Shown: positions 1 through 10,300 of the stretch, piece by piece
Layout: every line of letters starts with the position of its first letter
How positions within the stretch are numbered: the first letter of the stretch is position 1
Assembly: GCA_034432655.1 (NCBI GenBank)
Contig: DAOUBP010000169.1
Coordinates: 1-60,978 of the forward strand
Length of the DNA: 60,978 nucleotides
Direction: 5' to 3'
From: DAOUBP01 sp034432655
GTDB lineage: Bacteria; Chloroflexota; Anaerolineae; CG2-30-64-16
The notes under the pieces: model-generated
The model's database searches: none
Seen by the model: the letters and a program-made list of their open reading frames with translations, nothing else
What the model was told of the DNA's origin: nothing
Position numbers and translations under genes: made by a program

Positions 1-105
1 TCCTCTCCATCAGCGCAGTATCGCTTCGGTGGTATACCGAGTTTACCTGCCACCATTCGCCCTTGCAAGATTTCCGTGGTTTACATTAGCAAAGAGGTTC
101 GATTG

Positions 106-1512
106 ATGAGTCTTTCCTGGCCGTGGGCCAAACAAAAAGCAAGAATCATCTGGATTGATCTGGGAGACCTGGGCGACCTGGTGCACCCGGAAGGCCCACA
201 CGAGCAATGGCAGGATCACGGACTAGGCCTGCTGCGCACCATCCTGCATCAGAACGGGATTCAAACCGACATCGTCTCCACGCGCGCGGTCACCTCGTGG
301 GACCAGCTGGCACGACAACTGGTCGGCTACGATATGGCGCTCATGAACGTCCGCAGCTATACCTTCCCTGCAGGCAAGAAGGCCGCAGAGGTTTTCAAAG
401 AGGTCAACCCGCACGGGCTGGTGCTGGCCGGCGGCATGCACGCCACCGTGGCCGCCGACGAGATGTTGGAGGTGCCGGCGTTCGACAAGATCTGCCAGGG
501 CGCAGGTGAGAGAATTATCGTGGACCTGGTGCGCGATCCAGCGGCTTTCCCCAGGCTCTTCTCCGGCCCCAGCGCCGGCTCTATGGCCGAGTGGCCGATG
601 ATTGACCGCACTTTGTGGCCCAAACCGGCCAGCCGTCAACTGGCGCGCCACTTCAACTGGCCTTTGGAACCGGAGTGCGGCTGGGGGCCGGCGCCGGTGG
701 CGACCATCCTGACCAGCCGTGTTTGCCCGTGGCAATGCGTCTTCTGCAACGAGAGCTCCTATGTGCCCAACATGGGGCGCAAACCGGTAGATCAGGTGAT
801 TGACGAATTGAACTACCTGGACGACCACTACGGCGTCGGCTCGGTGGTGATCCACGATTCCATGTTTTTCCAAAACCCCAGCTGGCTGAAAGAGTGGATC
901 GAAAAGTATCCGCGCAAGGCCAACAAGCGCTGGAGCTACTGGGCCGCCGGCCGGGCAGACACCATCCGCCAGTGGCCGGACCTGTTCGAGGCGTTGGTGC
1001 GGGAGACCAACTGGAACATGATCTCCATCGGCTTCGAATCGGGCAGCGATCGCATCCTGCGCCTGCTGAACAAGGAATGCACCGAGGAGGACAACAACTT
1101 CGCCATTGACCTGGTGAACCGCATCGGCGACGATATGGCACGGCAGGGCAAACAGCCGCCCCGGTTTTGGTCGAACATCATGTTGGGCATCCCAGGCGAA
1201 ACGCCCGAGGACGCGTTCAAGACCATGCGCATGCTGAAGCGCATGAAGCGCGTCTTCCCCTCCATCTCATATTATGCGCCGTACCCGGGTTCAGCCCTGG
1301 GCTTCCAGCTGATTGCCGAGGGCAAAAGCCTGATGTCCAAGGACAACTACCATCGCTTCCCCGGCGATGAGAAGGTCAAGGGGGTGGACTACCAGTTTTA
1401 CCGCGACCTGCTGGCGGGCAAGTATGACGCGGAGATCAACCGCGGCCTGAGCCCCGAGGAACAACAGCGCGGGTACCAGGGGCTCTATGCGCGGGCGCTG
1501 ACGAAGGCATAG
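106..1512 (+). CDS. B12-binding-type radical SAM protein
   Basis: Radical SAM enzyme of 468 residues with an N-terminal Rossmann-like region of the cobalamin-binding type (about 1-145, including VLAGGMHA near 107) and a radical SAM core. The iron-sulfur motif is C207-x3-C211-x2-C214 in RVCPWQCVFC. A conserved GFESGSDRIL stretch follows in the core. The ATG at 106 is preferred over an in-frame GTG at 76 because AAAGAGG lies 8 bases before it. A 68-residue gene begins 4 bases after the stop. The substrate cannot be read from sequence; relatives do methylations or ring and carbon-skeleton chemistry. Family confident, function unknown. Confidence 0.85.
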   Translation: MSLSWPWAKQKARIIWIDLGDLGDLVHPEGPHEQWQDHGLGLLRTILHQNGIQTDIVSTRAVTSWDQLARQLVGYDMALMNVRSYTFPAGKKAAEVFKEVNPHGLVLAGGMHATVAADEMLEVPAFDKICQGAGERIIVDLVRDPAAFPRLFSGPSAGSMAEWPMIDRTLWPKPASRQLARHFNWPLEPECGWGPAPVATILTSRVCPWQCVFCNESSYVPNMGRKPVDQVIDELNYLDDHYGVGSVVIHDSMFFQNPSWLKEWIEKYPRKANKRWSYWAAGRADTIRQWPDLFEALVRETNWNMISIGFESGSDRILRLLNKECTEEDNNFAIDLVNRIGDDMARQGKQPPRFWSNIMLGIPGETPEDAFKTMRMLKRMKRVFPSISYYAPYPGSALGFQLIAEGKSLMSKDNYHRFPGDEKVKGVDYQFYRDLLAGKYDAEINRGLSPEEQQRGYQGLYARALTKA

Positions 1513-1515
1513 CGT

Positions 1516-1722
1516 ATGAGCAGCTTTAGCAATCCCCACTACATGTACCTGTTCACGATGAAAAACGGGAAGAAAAAGCTGGCCTACGGCCAATCGCCGG
1601 AGGACGCGCTGGAGATCCTGCGCATCCGCCTGAGCGAGGCCGAGATGGCCGAGATCATCCCGGATCAATATCAGAAGATCAACCAGCGCCAGCTGCAGCA
1701 GTATGTGAAGGAGCTCGGTTGA
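1516..1722 (+). CDS. Small hypothetical protein coupled to the radical SAM gene
   Basis: A 68-residue soluble protein starting 4 bases after the radical SAM stop, so the two are probably co-translated. It has a strand-like start (YMYLFTMKNGKKKLAYG), then a helical, acidic and Gln-rich C-terminal half. It has no cysteines, membrane segment or signal peptide. I do not recognise a family. Its position suggests an accessory or substrate-binding partner, or a modified substrate, of the upstream enzyme, but this is inference. Its composition and codon use match its neighbour, which supports a real gene. Confidence 0.6.
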   Translation: MSSFSNPHYMYLFTMKNGKKKLAYGQSPEDALEILRIRLSEAEMAEIIPDQYQKINQRQLQQYVKELG

Positions 1723-1747
1723 GGCAACAGCTCGACGGTGCTACGGT

Positions 1748-2002
1748 ATGAGGCTTCCTGCTGAAGCGGCCCGCATTTTGCGCGCCATGCTGGCCGGCGC
1801 GACCCTTAAAGCCCATCGCGACCTGGACGGCGCCAAGACCCACATGCTGCATCCGTTGGACGGCCCCGCCGAGCCCGTGTCGCGCGCGGCGGTCGAACAC
1901 CTGGCACGCCATGGGCTGATCGCCAGCAACATGAAGTTTCCCGTGGCAACGTACGTGTTGACCGAACTCGGCGTCGCTGCTTGCAGTAGCAACACCCAAT
2001 AA
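1748..2002 (+). CDS. Small hypothetical protein
   Basis: An 84-residue open frame 25 bases after the preceding small gene and followed at once by a terminator hairpin at 2031. The sequence is Ala/Leu-rich and mostly helical, with SRAAVEHLARHGLIASN resembling a winged-helix recognition segment and a C-terminal TYVLTELGVAA like the wing of such domains. No convincing ribosome site precedes the ATG, so it may depend on coupled translation. No family is recognised; a small winged-helix protein is a tentative reading. Confidence 0.45.
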   Translation: MRLPAEAARILRAMLAGATLKAHRDLDGAKTHMLHPLDGPAEPVSRAAVEHLARHGLIASNMKFPVATYVLTELGVAACSSNTQ

Positions 2003-2030
2003 AGCCACGAATGGCACGCCGCAGACATGC

Positions 2031-2065
2031 AAGTGCCTGGCATCGGAGATGCCAGGCACTTTTTG
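2031..2065 (+). terminator. Intrinsic terminator and dispersed palindrome
   Basis: A 14-bp perfect stem (AAGTGCCTGGCATC, 2031-2044, with its complement at 2048-2061), loop GGA, and a run of T from 2060. It closes the radical SAM/small gene unit and also faces the convergent flavoprotein gene ending at 2076. Nearly the same stem recurs at 7531-7565. Confidence 0.85.
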
Positions 2066-2075
2066 CCTCATTTCC

Positions 2076-3830
2076 CTACTCCAAGAGCCGGCCGGCCAAC
2101 ACCAGCTCTTCTGTCGCTGCGGTCCACGGGGCCAGTTCGGCAGGCACAGGGGGCACAGGCCGGGCAGCAAGCTGCAACTTCCCATCCCTGTCCAGCGTCA
2201 CTTCGAAGTTGACCTGCAACGCCGGATCCAACGCCGGGTAGTCGGCCCGGTTGTGCGCGCCGCGCGTCTCCCGGCGGGCGCGCGCGGCCAGCAACGTGGC
2301 CTCCGCCACGATCAGCGAACCGCGCAGGTCCAGAGCGTGCATCAAGTCGCCGAACCCTTCCGACGTGGGCCGCACATCCAGCCTTTCGGCCGCAGCGCGA
2401 ATCTCCGCCAGCCGCGCCAGGCCCTGCGCCAGCCCCTGGTCGGTGCGCACCACCCCGCAGTGCTGCCACATGGTATCCCGCAACGCGCGCTGCAACGGCC
2501 GCGCAAATTCGTCACCCGGCCGGATCAACGCGTCAAGCGCATCCAGGGCCTCAGCAACGGCCGCGCGTGAGCGCACCTGGACGTCCAACTGAGCCGAGTA
2601 GCGGGCCGCAGCCTCACCGGCCCGCCGGCCGAACACCACCGTCTCGGACAATGAGTTGCCGCCCAGCCGGTTGGCGCCGTGCAGACCGGCGGTCACCTCC
2701 CCGGCGGCAAACAGCCCTGGCACGTCGGTGGCATGCGTCTCCGGGGAGACCACCACCCCGCCCATAGAATAGTGCGCCGTGGGCGCAACCTCCATCGGCT
2801 CGCGGGAGATATCCAGCATCTGCGACTCCAGGAACTGGCGGTACATGCGCGGCAGCTTCTCCAAGATGAACTCCTTGGGCCGATGCGAGATGTCGAGCAG
2901 CACACCCCCGCGCGGGGTGCCACGGCCGGCCATGATCTCGGTGTAAATGGCCAGCGAAACGCGATCGCGGGTGGTCAGCTCCATGCGTTGTGGGTCATAA
3001 CGCGCCATGAACCGCTCGCCCAACGCGTTGAACAACCGGCCTCCCTCCCCGCGCACCGCCTCGGTGACCAACGTGCCGGCCATGTCTTCGGGCCACAACA
3101 TGCCGGTGGGATGAAACTGCACCAGCTCCATGTCCGCCAGCCGGCAACCCGCCTCCAGGGCCAGGGCCATGCCGTCGCCATAGTTCTCATCGCGACGGGA
3201 GGAGCTGCGGCGCCACAATCGGTTGTGCCCTCCGGTCGCCAGCACCACAGCATCCGCCAGGTAAACCGTGCGCTCGCCGGAGATCACATCGAAGGCCAAC
3301 GCCCCGAAGCAAGCGCCGTCATGAATGAGGAGACGGGAGACATACTGCCCTTCATGGATCGGGATGCCCAGAGACTCGGCCTTGGCGACCAGGGTGTGGA
3401 GGATGGCGCGGCCCGTATAGTCGCCGGCGTAGCAGGTGCGGCGATACTTGTGCGCGCCGAAGAAACGCTGATCCAGGCGACCGTCGGGCAGGCGGGCAAA
3501 CGGTGTGCCCCAGTCGGCCAGCTCCAACACGGCAGCAGGCGCCTCTTGTGCCAACAGGGCGACCATATGGGGATTCGCCAGGTAATAGCCTTCACGCCAG
3601 GTATCGGCGAAGTGTTGTTGCCAGCTGTCCTCGGGATCTACCGTGCCGAGGGCTGCGTTGATGCCGCCGGCCGCCAGCACTGTGTGGGCGTCCCGCCGCC
3701 CCCGCTTGCCGATGACGAGGACTTCGACCCCGGCCTGATGCGCGGCGATGGCTGCTCGCAACCCGGCAGCACCTGCGCCGATCACGAGCACATTGGCGAC
3801 AATGGTACGAGTTGGAAGGTGATTACGCAT
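2076..3830 (-). CDS. FAD-dependent succinate dehydrogenase/fumarate reductase-family flavoprotein
   Basis: A 584-residue flavoprotein with an N-terminal dinucleotide fold (GAGAAGLRAA, 18-27) and the family motifs for dicarboxylate oxidation or reduction: HTVLAAGG, with H49 at the place of covalent FAD attachment, then QFHPTGM and RGEGG. The C-terminal helical domain is present, and the length fits SdhA/FrdA (about 580) better than L-aspartate oxidase (about 530). No iron-sulfur or membrane-anchor subunit gene is adjacent. Its start overlaps the stop of the DoxX-like gene by 8 bases, so the two are coupled. The partner electron carrier is therefore unclear; aspartate oxidase remains an alternative. 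Confidence 0.8.
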   Translation of the reverse strand: MRNHLPTRTIVANVLVIGAGAAGLRAAIAAHQAGVEVLVIGKRGRRDAHTVLAAGGINAALGTVDPEDSWQQHFADTWREGYYLANPHMVALLAQEAPAAVLELADWGTPFARLPDGRLDQRFFGAHKYRRTCYAGDYTGRAILHTLVAKAESLGIPIHEGQYVSRLLIHDGACFGALAFDVISGERTVYLADAVVLATGGHNRLWRRSSSRRDENYGDGMALALEAGCRLADMELVQFHPTGMLWPEDMAGTLVTEAVRGEGGRLFNALGERFMARYDPQRMELTTRDRVSLAIYTEIMAGRGTPRGGVLLDISHRPKEFILEKLPRMYRQFLESQMLDISREPMEVAPTAHYSMGGVVVSPETHATDVPGLFAAGEVTAGLHGANRLGGNSLSETVVFGRRAGEAAARYSAQLDVQVRSRAAVAEALDALDALIRPGDEFARPLQRALRDTMWQHCGVVRTDQGLAQGLARLAEIRAAAERLDVRPTSEGFGDLMHALDLRGSLIVAEATLLAARARRETRGAHNRADYPALDPALQVNFEVTLDRDGKLQLAARPVPPVPAELAPWTAATEELVLAGRLLE

Positions 3831-4374
3831 CCTTGCTCACCTGTGATGCAGAAAAGGTAGAGTGACTGGCAGAGGCAAAAGTAGTGACTTCGACCGGCTC
3901 CGGATCAGCTACCAGGCGGCCGCCCCGCACGGTGGCGCCCAGCACGATGCCCGCGCTCACCAAAACCAGGTTCTTGATGATGTACTGCCCTTCCAGCGTC
4001 GGCGCGTACGGAAAGACCGCAAACGCCTCCCCGGGAAACAGGAACAGCGGCGTGACCGTGCCCAGCATCTGGAAGGCCAACAGCAGCAGGGTAAAGCGTA
4101 GCGCGCGGCCGGTCATCAGGCCCAGGCCGATCACGGTTTCCAGCGTTGCCACGAGCGCCAGCGCCGCGGCCGGGGACAGCAGCCCCAGGCTCAACCGGGT
4201 GACCGTGCGCGCCGCCAGGTCCTCGGCCGGGCTCAGCCCCGGGAAAAATTTCAAGATGCCGAACCACAGGAACACGACGCCCAGGCTGATCCGCAACAGC
4301 CCGATCCCGTGCCGGGCCATCCAGCGGGTCAAGCGGACATCTACCTGGGAGTAGAGATCCATCAGACGGTCCAT
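3823..4374 (-). CDS. DoxX/DUF417-like membrane protein
   Basis: A 183-residue integral membrane protein with about four hydrophobic segments. It starts with a short amphipathic region, followed by LRISLGVVFLWFGILKFFPG, which has the small-residue and Lys-Phe pattern of DoxX-like proteins. Family members include the quinol oxidase subunit DoxD/DoxX and poorly understood redox-linked membrane proteins. It is the first gene of a two-gene minus-strand unit and overlaps the flavoprotein start by 8 bases. One inference is that it supplies a membrane or quinone link for that flavoprotein. DUF417 is the alternative family assignment. Confidence 0.65.
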   Translation of the reverse strand: MDRLMDLYSQVDVRLTRWMARHGIGLLRISLGVVFLWFGILKFFPGLSPAEDLAARTVTRLSLGLLSPAAALALVATLETVIGLGLMTGRALRFTLLLLAFQMLGTVTPLFLFPGEAFAVFPYAPTLEGQYIIKNLVLVSAGIVLGATVRGGRLVADPEPVEVTTFASASHSTFSASQVSKDA

Positions 4375-4566
4375 ACACTTCCCTCACGTGATAGTTGGCC
4401 GGTAAACATTAGACAAACATTATATTAGACTGAACAAAGTCAAATCTCTGTAAGACGGTGTGCAATCTGGCGGCCTTTGTGCGTTGACAGACAACCCTGT
4501 TCGGCCGGCGCACCTCTCACACTCCGCTAACACTGCGCCAATGCTGCGCTAACGGAGAAGCCGGAT

Positions 4567-4635
4567 ACTGAAGGCTGGTTGCCGGAAGCTGGAGACTGGC
4601 TACCAGCTTCCGGCTTCCGGCTTCCAGTTTTCAGT
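4567..4635. repeat. Imperfect inverted repeat of GGAAGCTGG-type words before clpB
   Basis: The segment is built of words related to CCGGAAGCTGG and its reverse (CCAGCTTCCGG, CGGCTTCCGG). Outer arms ACTGAA..CTGG and CCAG..TTCAGT make the whole block a weak inverted repeat. It lies directly before the clpB ribosome site, so it would form a hairpin in the clpB leader. The same words recur inside argH (45931-45952). Confidence 0.6.
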
Positions 4636-4653
4636 GCTGAGGAGGAACGAGAC

Positions 4654-7257
<2,604 letters not shown>

Positions 7258-7442
7258 CAGGAATTCGTTCCGCCGCCTGACTTTGGCACCTTCCAGGGGG
7301 TCACTTGGCGCGTATGTTGCCATTCCGACAGCACCGGGCCCAAGTCCGGTTCACCAGACGCTGCCAGGTGGCCCGATCCATTCATGGTCGGGCGGGCCGG
7401 CGTGACTGCGCACGCGACGGGTGGCCGGTGGCGGCCAGGATC

Positions 7443-7492
7443 GCCCGGCGATGAAGTCGCCGGGCTACCGAACGACGCCCGCTCAAGCGGGC
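7443..7492. repeat. REP-like pair of hairpins
   Basis: Two adjacent perfect hairpins: GCCCGGCGA/TCGCCGGGC (arms 7443-7451 and 7457-7465) and GCCCGCT/AGCGGGC (7477-7483 and 7486-7492). They lie in the 462-base gap after clpB. The form is typical of extragenic repetitive elements. The rest of 7258-7440 shows no gene that I can support. Confidence 0.6.
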
Positions 7493-7530
7493 CGGAATGG
7501 CCACAAGCAAACCAAGTAACCCACTAGGGG

Positions 7531-7570
7531 GAAGTGCCTGGCATCCTGTAAGTGCCAGGCACTTCTTTTC
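7531..7570 (+). terminator. Palindrome and likely terminator, second copy of the AAGTGCCTGGCA element
   Basis: A 13-bp perfect stem (GAAGTGCCTGGCA at 7531-7543, complement at 7553-7565) with a 9-base loop and a following CTTTTCC-type tail. The stem is almost identical to that at 2031. It is about 270 bases after clpB and just before the metal-transporter promoter, so it may insulate the two units. Confidence 0.65.
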
Positions 7571-7602
7571 CCCGGACGGGCAGATGATTCGTCATATAGT
7601 GT

Positions 7603-7631
7603 TTGACGGCTGTCCGAATTGCATCTATAAT
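7603..7631 (+). promoter_or_regulatory. Sigma-70-type promoter of the metal ABC operon
   Basis: TTGACG at 7603-7608 and TATAAT at 7626-7631 with a 17-base spacer, a near-consensus housekeeping promoter. Transcription should begin near 7638, just before the operator palindrome. Confidence 0.75.
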
Positions 7632-7643
7632 ATCAAGAAACCT

Positions 7644-7666
7644 AAACTGAAAAAGTGTTTCAGTTT
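7644..7666. promoter_or_regulatory. Palindromic operator, probably for a metal-responsive repressor
   Basis: Perfect 9-bp arms AAACTGAAA (7644-7652) and TTTCAGTTT (7658-7666) with a 5-base centre, placed immediately after the expected transcription start. The position suits a repressor such as MntR/DtxR or Fur/Zur acting on the transporter. The sequence does not match a consensus I know, so the regulator is not assigned. Confidence 0.6.
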
Positions 7667-7719
7667 TACCTTATCGTACAAGCCGACAACGCGATCCTTG
7701 TCGGCGAAAGAGAACGCCC

Positions 7720-8556
7720 ATGCGGCTCCCAAACGTTCTTCGCAGACCGGAAGTACATCGGCCGGACGCGCCGGTGGTGGAATTCCGGGAAGTAACCATC
7801 CGCTATGGCGACGGCAGGCCAGCGTTGGAAAATATCTCGTTTGCCCTGACGCGCGGGGAACGCGTGGCCATCGTCGGCCCCAACGGCGCGGGCAAAACCA
7901 CGCTGCTCAAGGCCATCGCGGGCATCCTGGCACCTACTGCGGGCGAGGTCAACGTATACGGCGCAGGGGCCGGCGGTCACATTTGCATCGGTTATGTTCC
8001 CCAGCGCTCGCAGGTGGACTGGAATTTCCCCGTCACCGTGGAAGACGTGGTGCTCATGGGCCGCGTAGCGCGCATGGGGTTGTTCCGCCATCCGAGCCGT
8101 GATGATCGCCGACTGGTTGCCGAAAGCCTGGCCCAGGTAGGCATGAGTGCGCTGGCCGGCCGCCAGATCGGTGAGTTGTCGGGCGGACAACAGCAGCGGG
8201 TTTTCATCGCCCGGGCCCTGGCGCAAGAGGCTGAACTGTTGTTGATGGACGAACCCCTTACCGGCCTTGATGTGCCCGCCCAAGAGGCCATTTTCGAGAT
8301 CCTGGACCAACTGGGCAGCCGGGGGATGACAGTGCTGGTGTCCACACACGACCTGCAACTGGCAGCCGACCGCTTCGATCGCCTGATGTTGTTGCGGCGC
8401 CGACTGATCGGCTTTGGTGCGCCGGCCGAGGTGCTGACACCCGCCAATCTCCGCCTGGCTTACGGCTCACACATGACGATAATCAGAGAGCCCGAGGGCG
8501 TCCTGGCGCTCAGCGACACCTGCTGTGACGGGGATGAGGGCCATAAGCATGGTTGA
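7720..8556 (+). CDS. Manganese/zinc-type ABC transporter ATP-binding protein
   Basis: ATPase subunit (278 residues) of a metal-chelate ABC importer of the MntB/ZnuC type. It shows Walker A GPNGAGKTT, the signature LSGGQQQRVFIARAL and Walker B LLLMDEPL, followed by the D-loop and switch His (STHD). The C-terminus carries a Cys/His-rich tail (CCDGDEGHKHG) that could sense or bind metal. It lies about 80 bases after a strong promoter and a palindromic operator. The permease is downstream, but no substrate-binding lipoprotein is encoded in this unit, so metal specificity cannot be read here. Confidence 0.88.
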   Translation: MRLPNVLRRPEVHRPDAPVVEFREVTIRYGDGRPALENISFALTRGERVAIVGPNGAGKTTLLKAIAGILAPTAGEVNVYGAGAGGHICIGYVPQRSQVDWNFPVTVEDVVLMGRVARMGLFRHPSRDDRRLVAESLAQVGMSALAGRQIGELSGGQQQRVFIARALAQEAELLLMDEPLTGLDVPAQEAIFEILDQLGSRGMTVLVSTHDLQLAADRFDRLMLLRRRLIGFGAPAEVLTPANLRLAYGSHMTIIREPEGVLALSDTCCDGDEGHKHG

Positions 8557-8689
8557 TCTATCTGCCGCCCCAGCGGATCACCAATTGGGCCCGGAAGGGG
8601 GCCTGCGGCCCGACCGCCGGTCACAGACCGGCCGGAAGAAGCAAAACTGTGATCTGCTGCGGCCGGGCGATCTCACGGAGGCACGATGA
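8549..8689 (+). CDS. Possible 46-residue coupling ORF between transporter genes
   Basis: An ATG at 8549 overlaps the end of the ATPase gene by 8 bases. The frame ends in a TGA overlapping the permease ATG (ATGA at 8686-8689). It therefore exactly fills the 129-base gap with translational overlaps on both sides. The predicted 46-residue product is polar, basic and without recognisable domains. It may be a real small protein, a translation-coupling device, or chance. A Shine-Dalgarno-like GATGAGGG precedes it. Confidence 0.35.
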   Translation: MVDLSAAPADHQLGPEGGLRPDRRSQTGRKKQNCDLLRPGDLTEAR

Positions 8690-9552
8690 TCGAATGGTTA
8701 CTGGCACCGCTCCAATATCAGTTTATGGTGCGTGGGCTGCTGGCAGCCGTCACCGTAGGGGTGGTCTGCGGCGTGCTGGGCACCTATGTGGTGCTGCGCG
8801 GCATGGCGTTCTTCGGCGACGCGCTGGCACACGCCATCCTGCCCGGGGTGGGGGCAGCCTACCTGCTGGCCGGTAACTCGCAGGGGGCGCTCTTTATCGG
8901 CGCGCTGGTGGCCGGGATCGCCACCGCGCTGGGCATCGGCGCCATCAGCAAAAGCGGACAGATCCGGGAGGACACTGCCATCGGCGTTCTGTTCGCAGCC
9001 ATGTTCGCCCTGGGGGTTGCCTTGATCTCAACAGTGCGCAACTTCAGCGTGGACCTGACCCATTTCATGTTCGGTAACGTATTGGGGGTATCACCGGCCG
9101 ACTTGCGACTGACGATAGCCCTGGCCGGGCTTGTCATTTTGCTGGTGATCGCGTTCTACAAAGAGTTCCTGGTGATCTCCTTCGACCCCGTCCTGGCGGC
9201 AATTCTGCGCCTGCCCGCCCAGTTCTTCCGTTACCTGCTCCTGATCATGCTGGCGGTCACCATCGTGGTTGCCTTGCAGACCGTTGGAGTGGGATTGATG
9301 GTGGCGATGCTGATTACGCCGGCGGCTGCAGCCTCTCTATTGACTCGTCGCCTGCCGACGATGATGATCGTGGCGGCGCTGATCGGCGCGGCCTCCGGCC
9401 TCAGCGGACTTTACCTGTCGTTCTACATCAGCGTGGCATCGGGAGCGGCAGTGGTGCTGGTTTGCACCGGGTTTTTCCTGCTCGCGCTTTTCCTGGCACC
9501 TCAGCGCGGGGTCCTCTGGCGCCTGCGCAGCCAACAGAGGCCCACCCTGTAA
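8686..9552 (+). CDS. Manganese/zinc-type ABC transporter permease
   Basis: Membrane subunit of 288 residues in the ABC-3 (ZnuB/MntC) family, with about eight transmembrane helices. The early GVLGTYVVLRGMAFFGDALAHA segment is the usual highly conserved family region. It pairs with the ATPase encoded just upstream to form the inner-membrane importer for Mn, Zn or Fe. A GGAGG site precedes the ATG at 8686, which also overlaps a small upstream frame. The convergent rdgB gene follows after about 20 bases. Confidence 0.88.
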   Translation: MIEWLLAPLQYQFMVRGLLAAVTVGVVCGVLGTYVVLRGMAFFGDALAHAILPGVGAAYLLAGNSQGALFIGALVAGIATALGIGAISKSGQIREDTAIGVLFAAMFALGVALISTVRNFSVDLTHFMFGNVLGVSPADLRLTIALAGLVILLVIAFYKEFLVISFDPVLAAILRLPAQFFRYLLLIMLAVTIVVALQTVGVGLMVAMLITPAAAASLLTRRLPTMMIVAALIGAASGLSGLYLSFYISVASGAAVVLVCTGFFLLALFLAPQRGVLWRLRSQQRPTL

Positions 9553-9574
9553 CCGATCTGGCTTTGCTCGGCAG

Positions 9575-10177
9575 TTAGCCCGCCAACATTTCTGCCAGCA
9601 TCGCAGCCGCGGCGCGGGCAGCCCGGCCGCGATGGCTGATTTGATTCTTCGCTTCCGGCGGCAGTTGGGCCATGGTCAGGCCGCGGTCGGGCAGGTAAAA
9701 CACCGGGTCGTACCCGAAACCGTGCTCTCCGATGGGCCCGAACGCGATCACACCCTCACAAACCCCCTCGGCCGTGCGCACCATCCCCTCCGGCGTGGCC
9801 AAGGCCACGGTGCACCGAAAGCGCGCCGTGCGCCGGTCCCACGGCACCCCGGCCAGGGCATTCAGCAATTTGCGATAGCGGTCCACATCCCGGGCGCCAG
9901 GGCCGGCATAACGCGACGAGAAAACGCCTGGCGCACCGCCGAGCGCATCCACCTCCAGGCCGGAATCGTCAGCCCAGGTCCAGAGGCCCGAGGCCTGCGC
10001 GTAGGTGGTAGCCTTCAAGATCGCGTTTTCGGCGAACGTCGAGCCGGTCTCCGCCACTTCCAGCGTGATCCCCAGCTCGTCCAGGGTGGTCACCGCCAAC
10101 GGCAGGCCGATCAGCAGCTCGCGATATTCCCGCGCCTTGCCGGGATTGTGGGTTGCCACCAGTAATTTGCGAGTCAT
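9575..10177 (-). CDS. rdgB: XTP/dITP diphosphatase (RdgB/HAM1 family)
   Basis: House-cleaning nucleotide pyrophosphatase of 200 residues that hydrolyses dITP, ITP and XTP to monophosphates and so keeps deaminated purines out of DNA and RNA. Family hallmarks are the N-terminal ATHNPGKARE phosphate-binding segment, the FAENAILKA helix, ADDSGLEVDALGGAPGVFSSRY, and GFGYDPVFY with a closing SHRGRA. The length matches the family. The ATG at 10177 has a GGAGCGG site. It is convergent with the metal permease and divergent from prs. Confidence 0.95.
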   Translation of the reverse strand: MTRKLLVATHNPGKAREYRELLIGLPLAVTTLDELGITLEVAETGSTFAENAILKATTYAQASGLWTWADDSGLEVDALGGAPGVFSSRYAGPGARDVDRYRKLLNALAGVPWDRRTARFRCTVALATPEGMVRTAEGVCEGVIAFGPIGEHGFGYDPVFYLPDRGLTMAQLPPEAKNQISHRGRAARAAAAMLAEMLAG

Positions 10178-10300
10178 CTACCGCTCCAGGATGATCAACA
10201 TAAAAACAACAGGGCCGGCTGTGGGCCGACCATACGCTTTTTGCTTCGCACAGGGCTCGATGCTATCATATGCTTGTATCTGCAGCAAACGGAGGGGCTC

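Noticed and set aside
2679..3860. A 393-codon plus-strand frame over the flavoprotein
   Set aside because: It mirrors a conserved enzyme gene on the other strand and has no family features.
4484..4489. TTGACA as a clpB promoter -35
   Set aside because: No acceptable -10 lies 16-18 bases downstream, and no CIRCE or other heat-shock site is visible.
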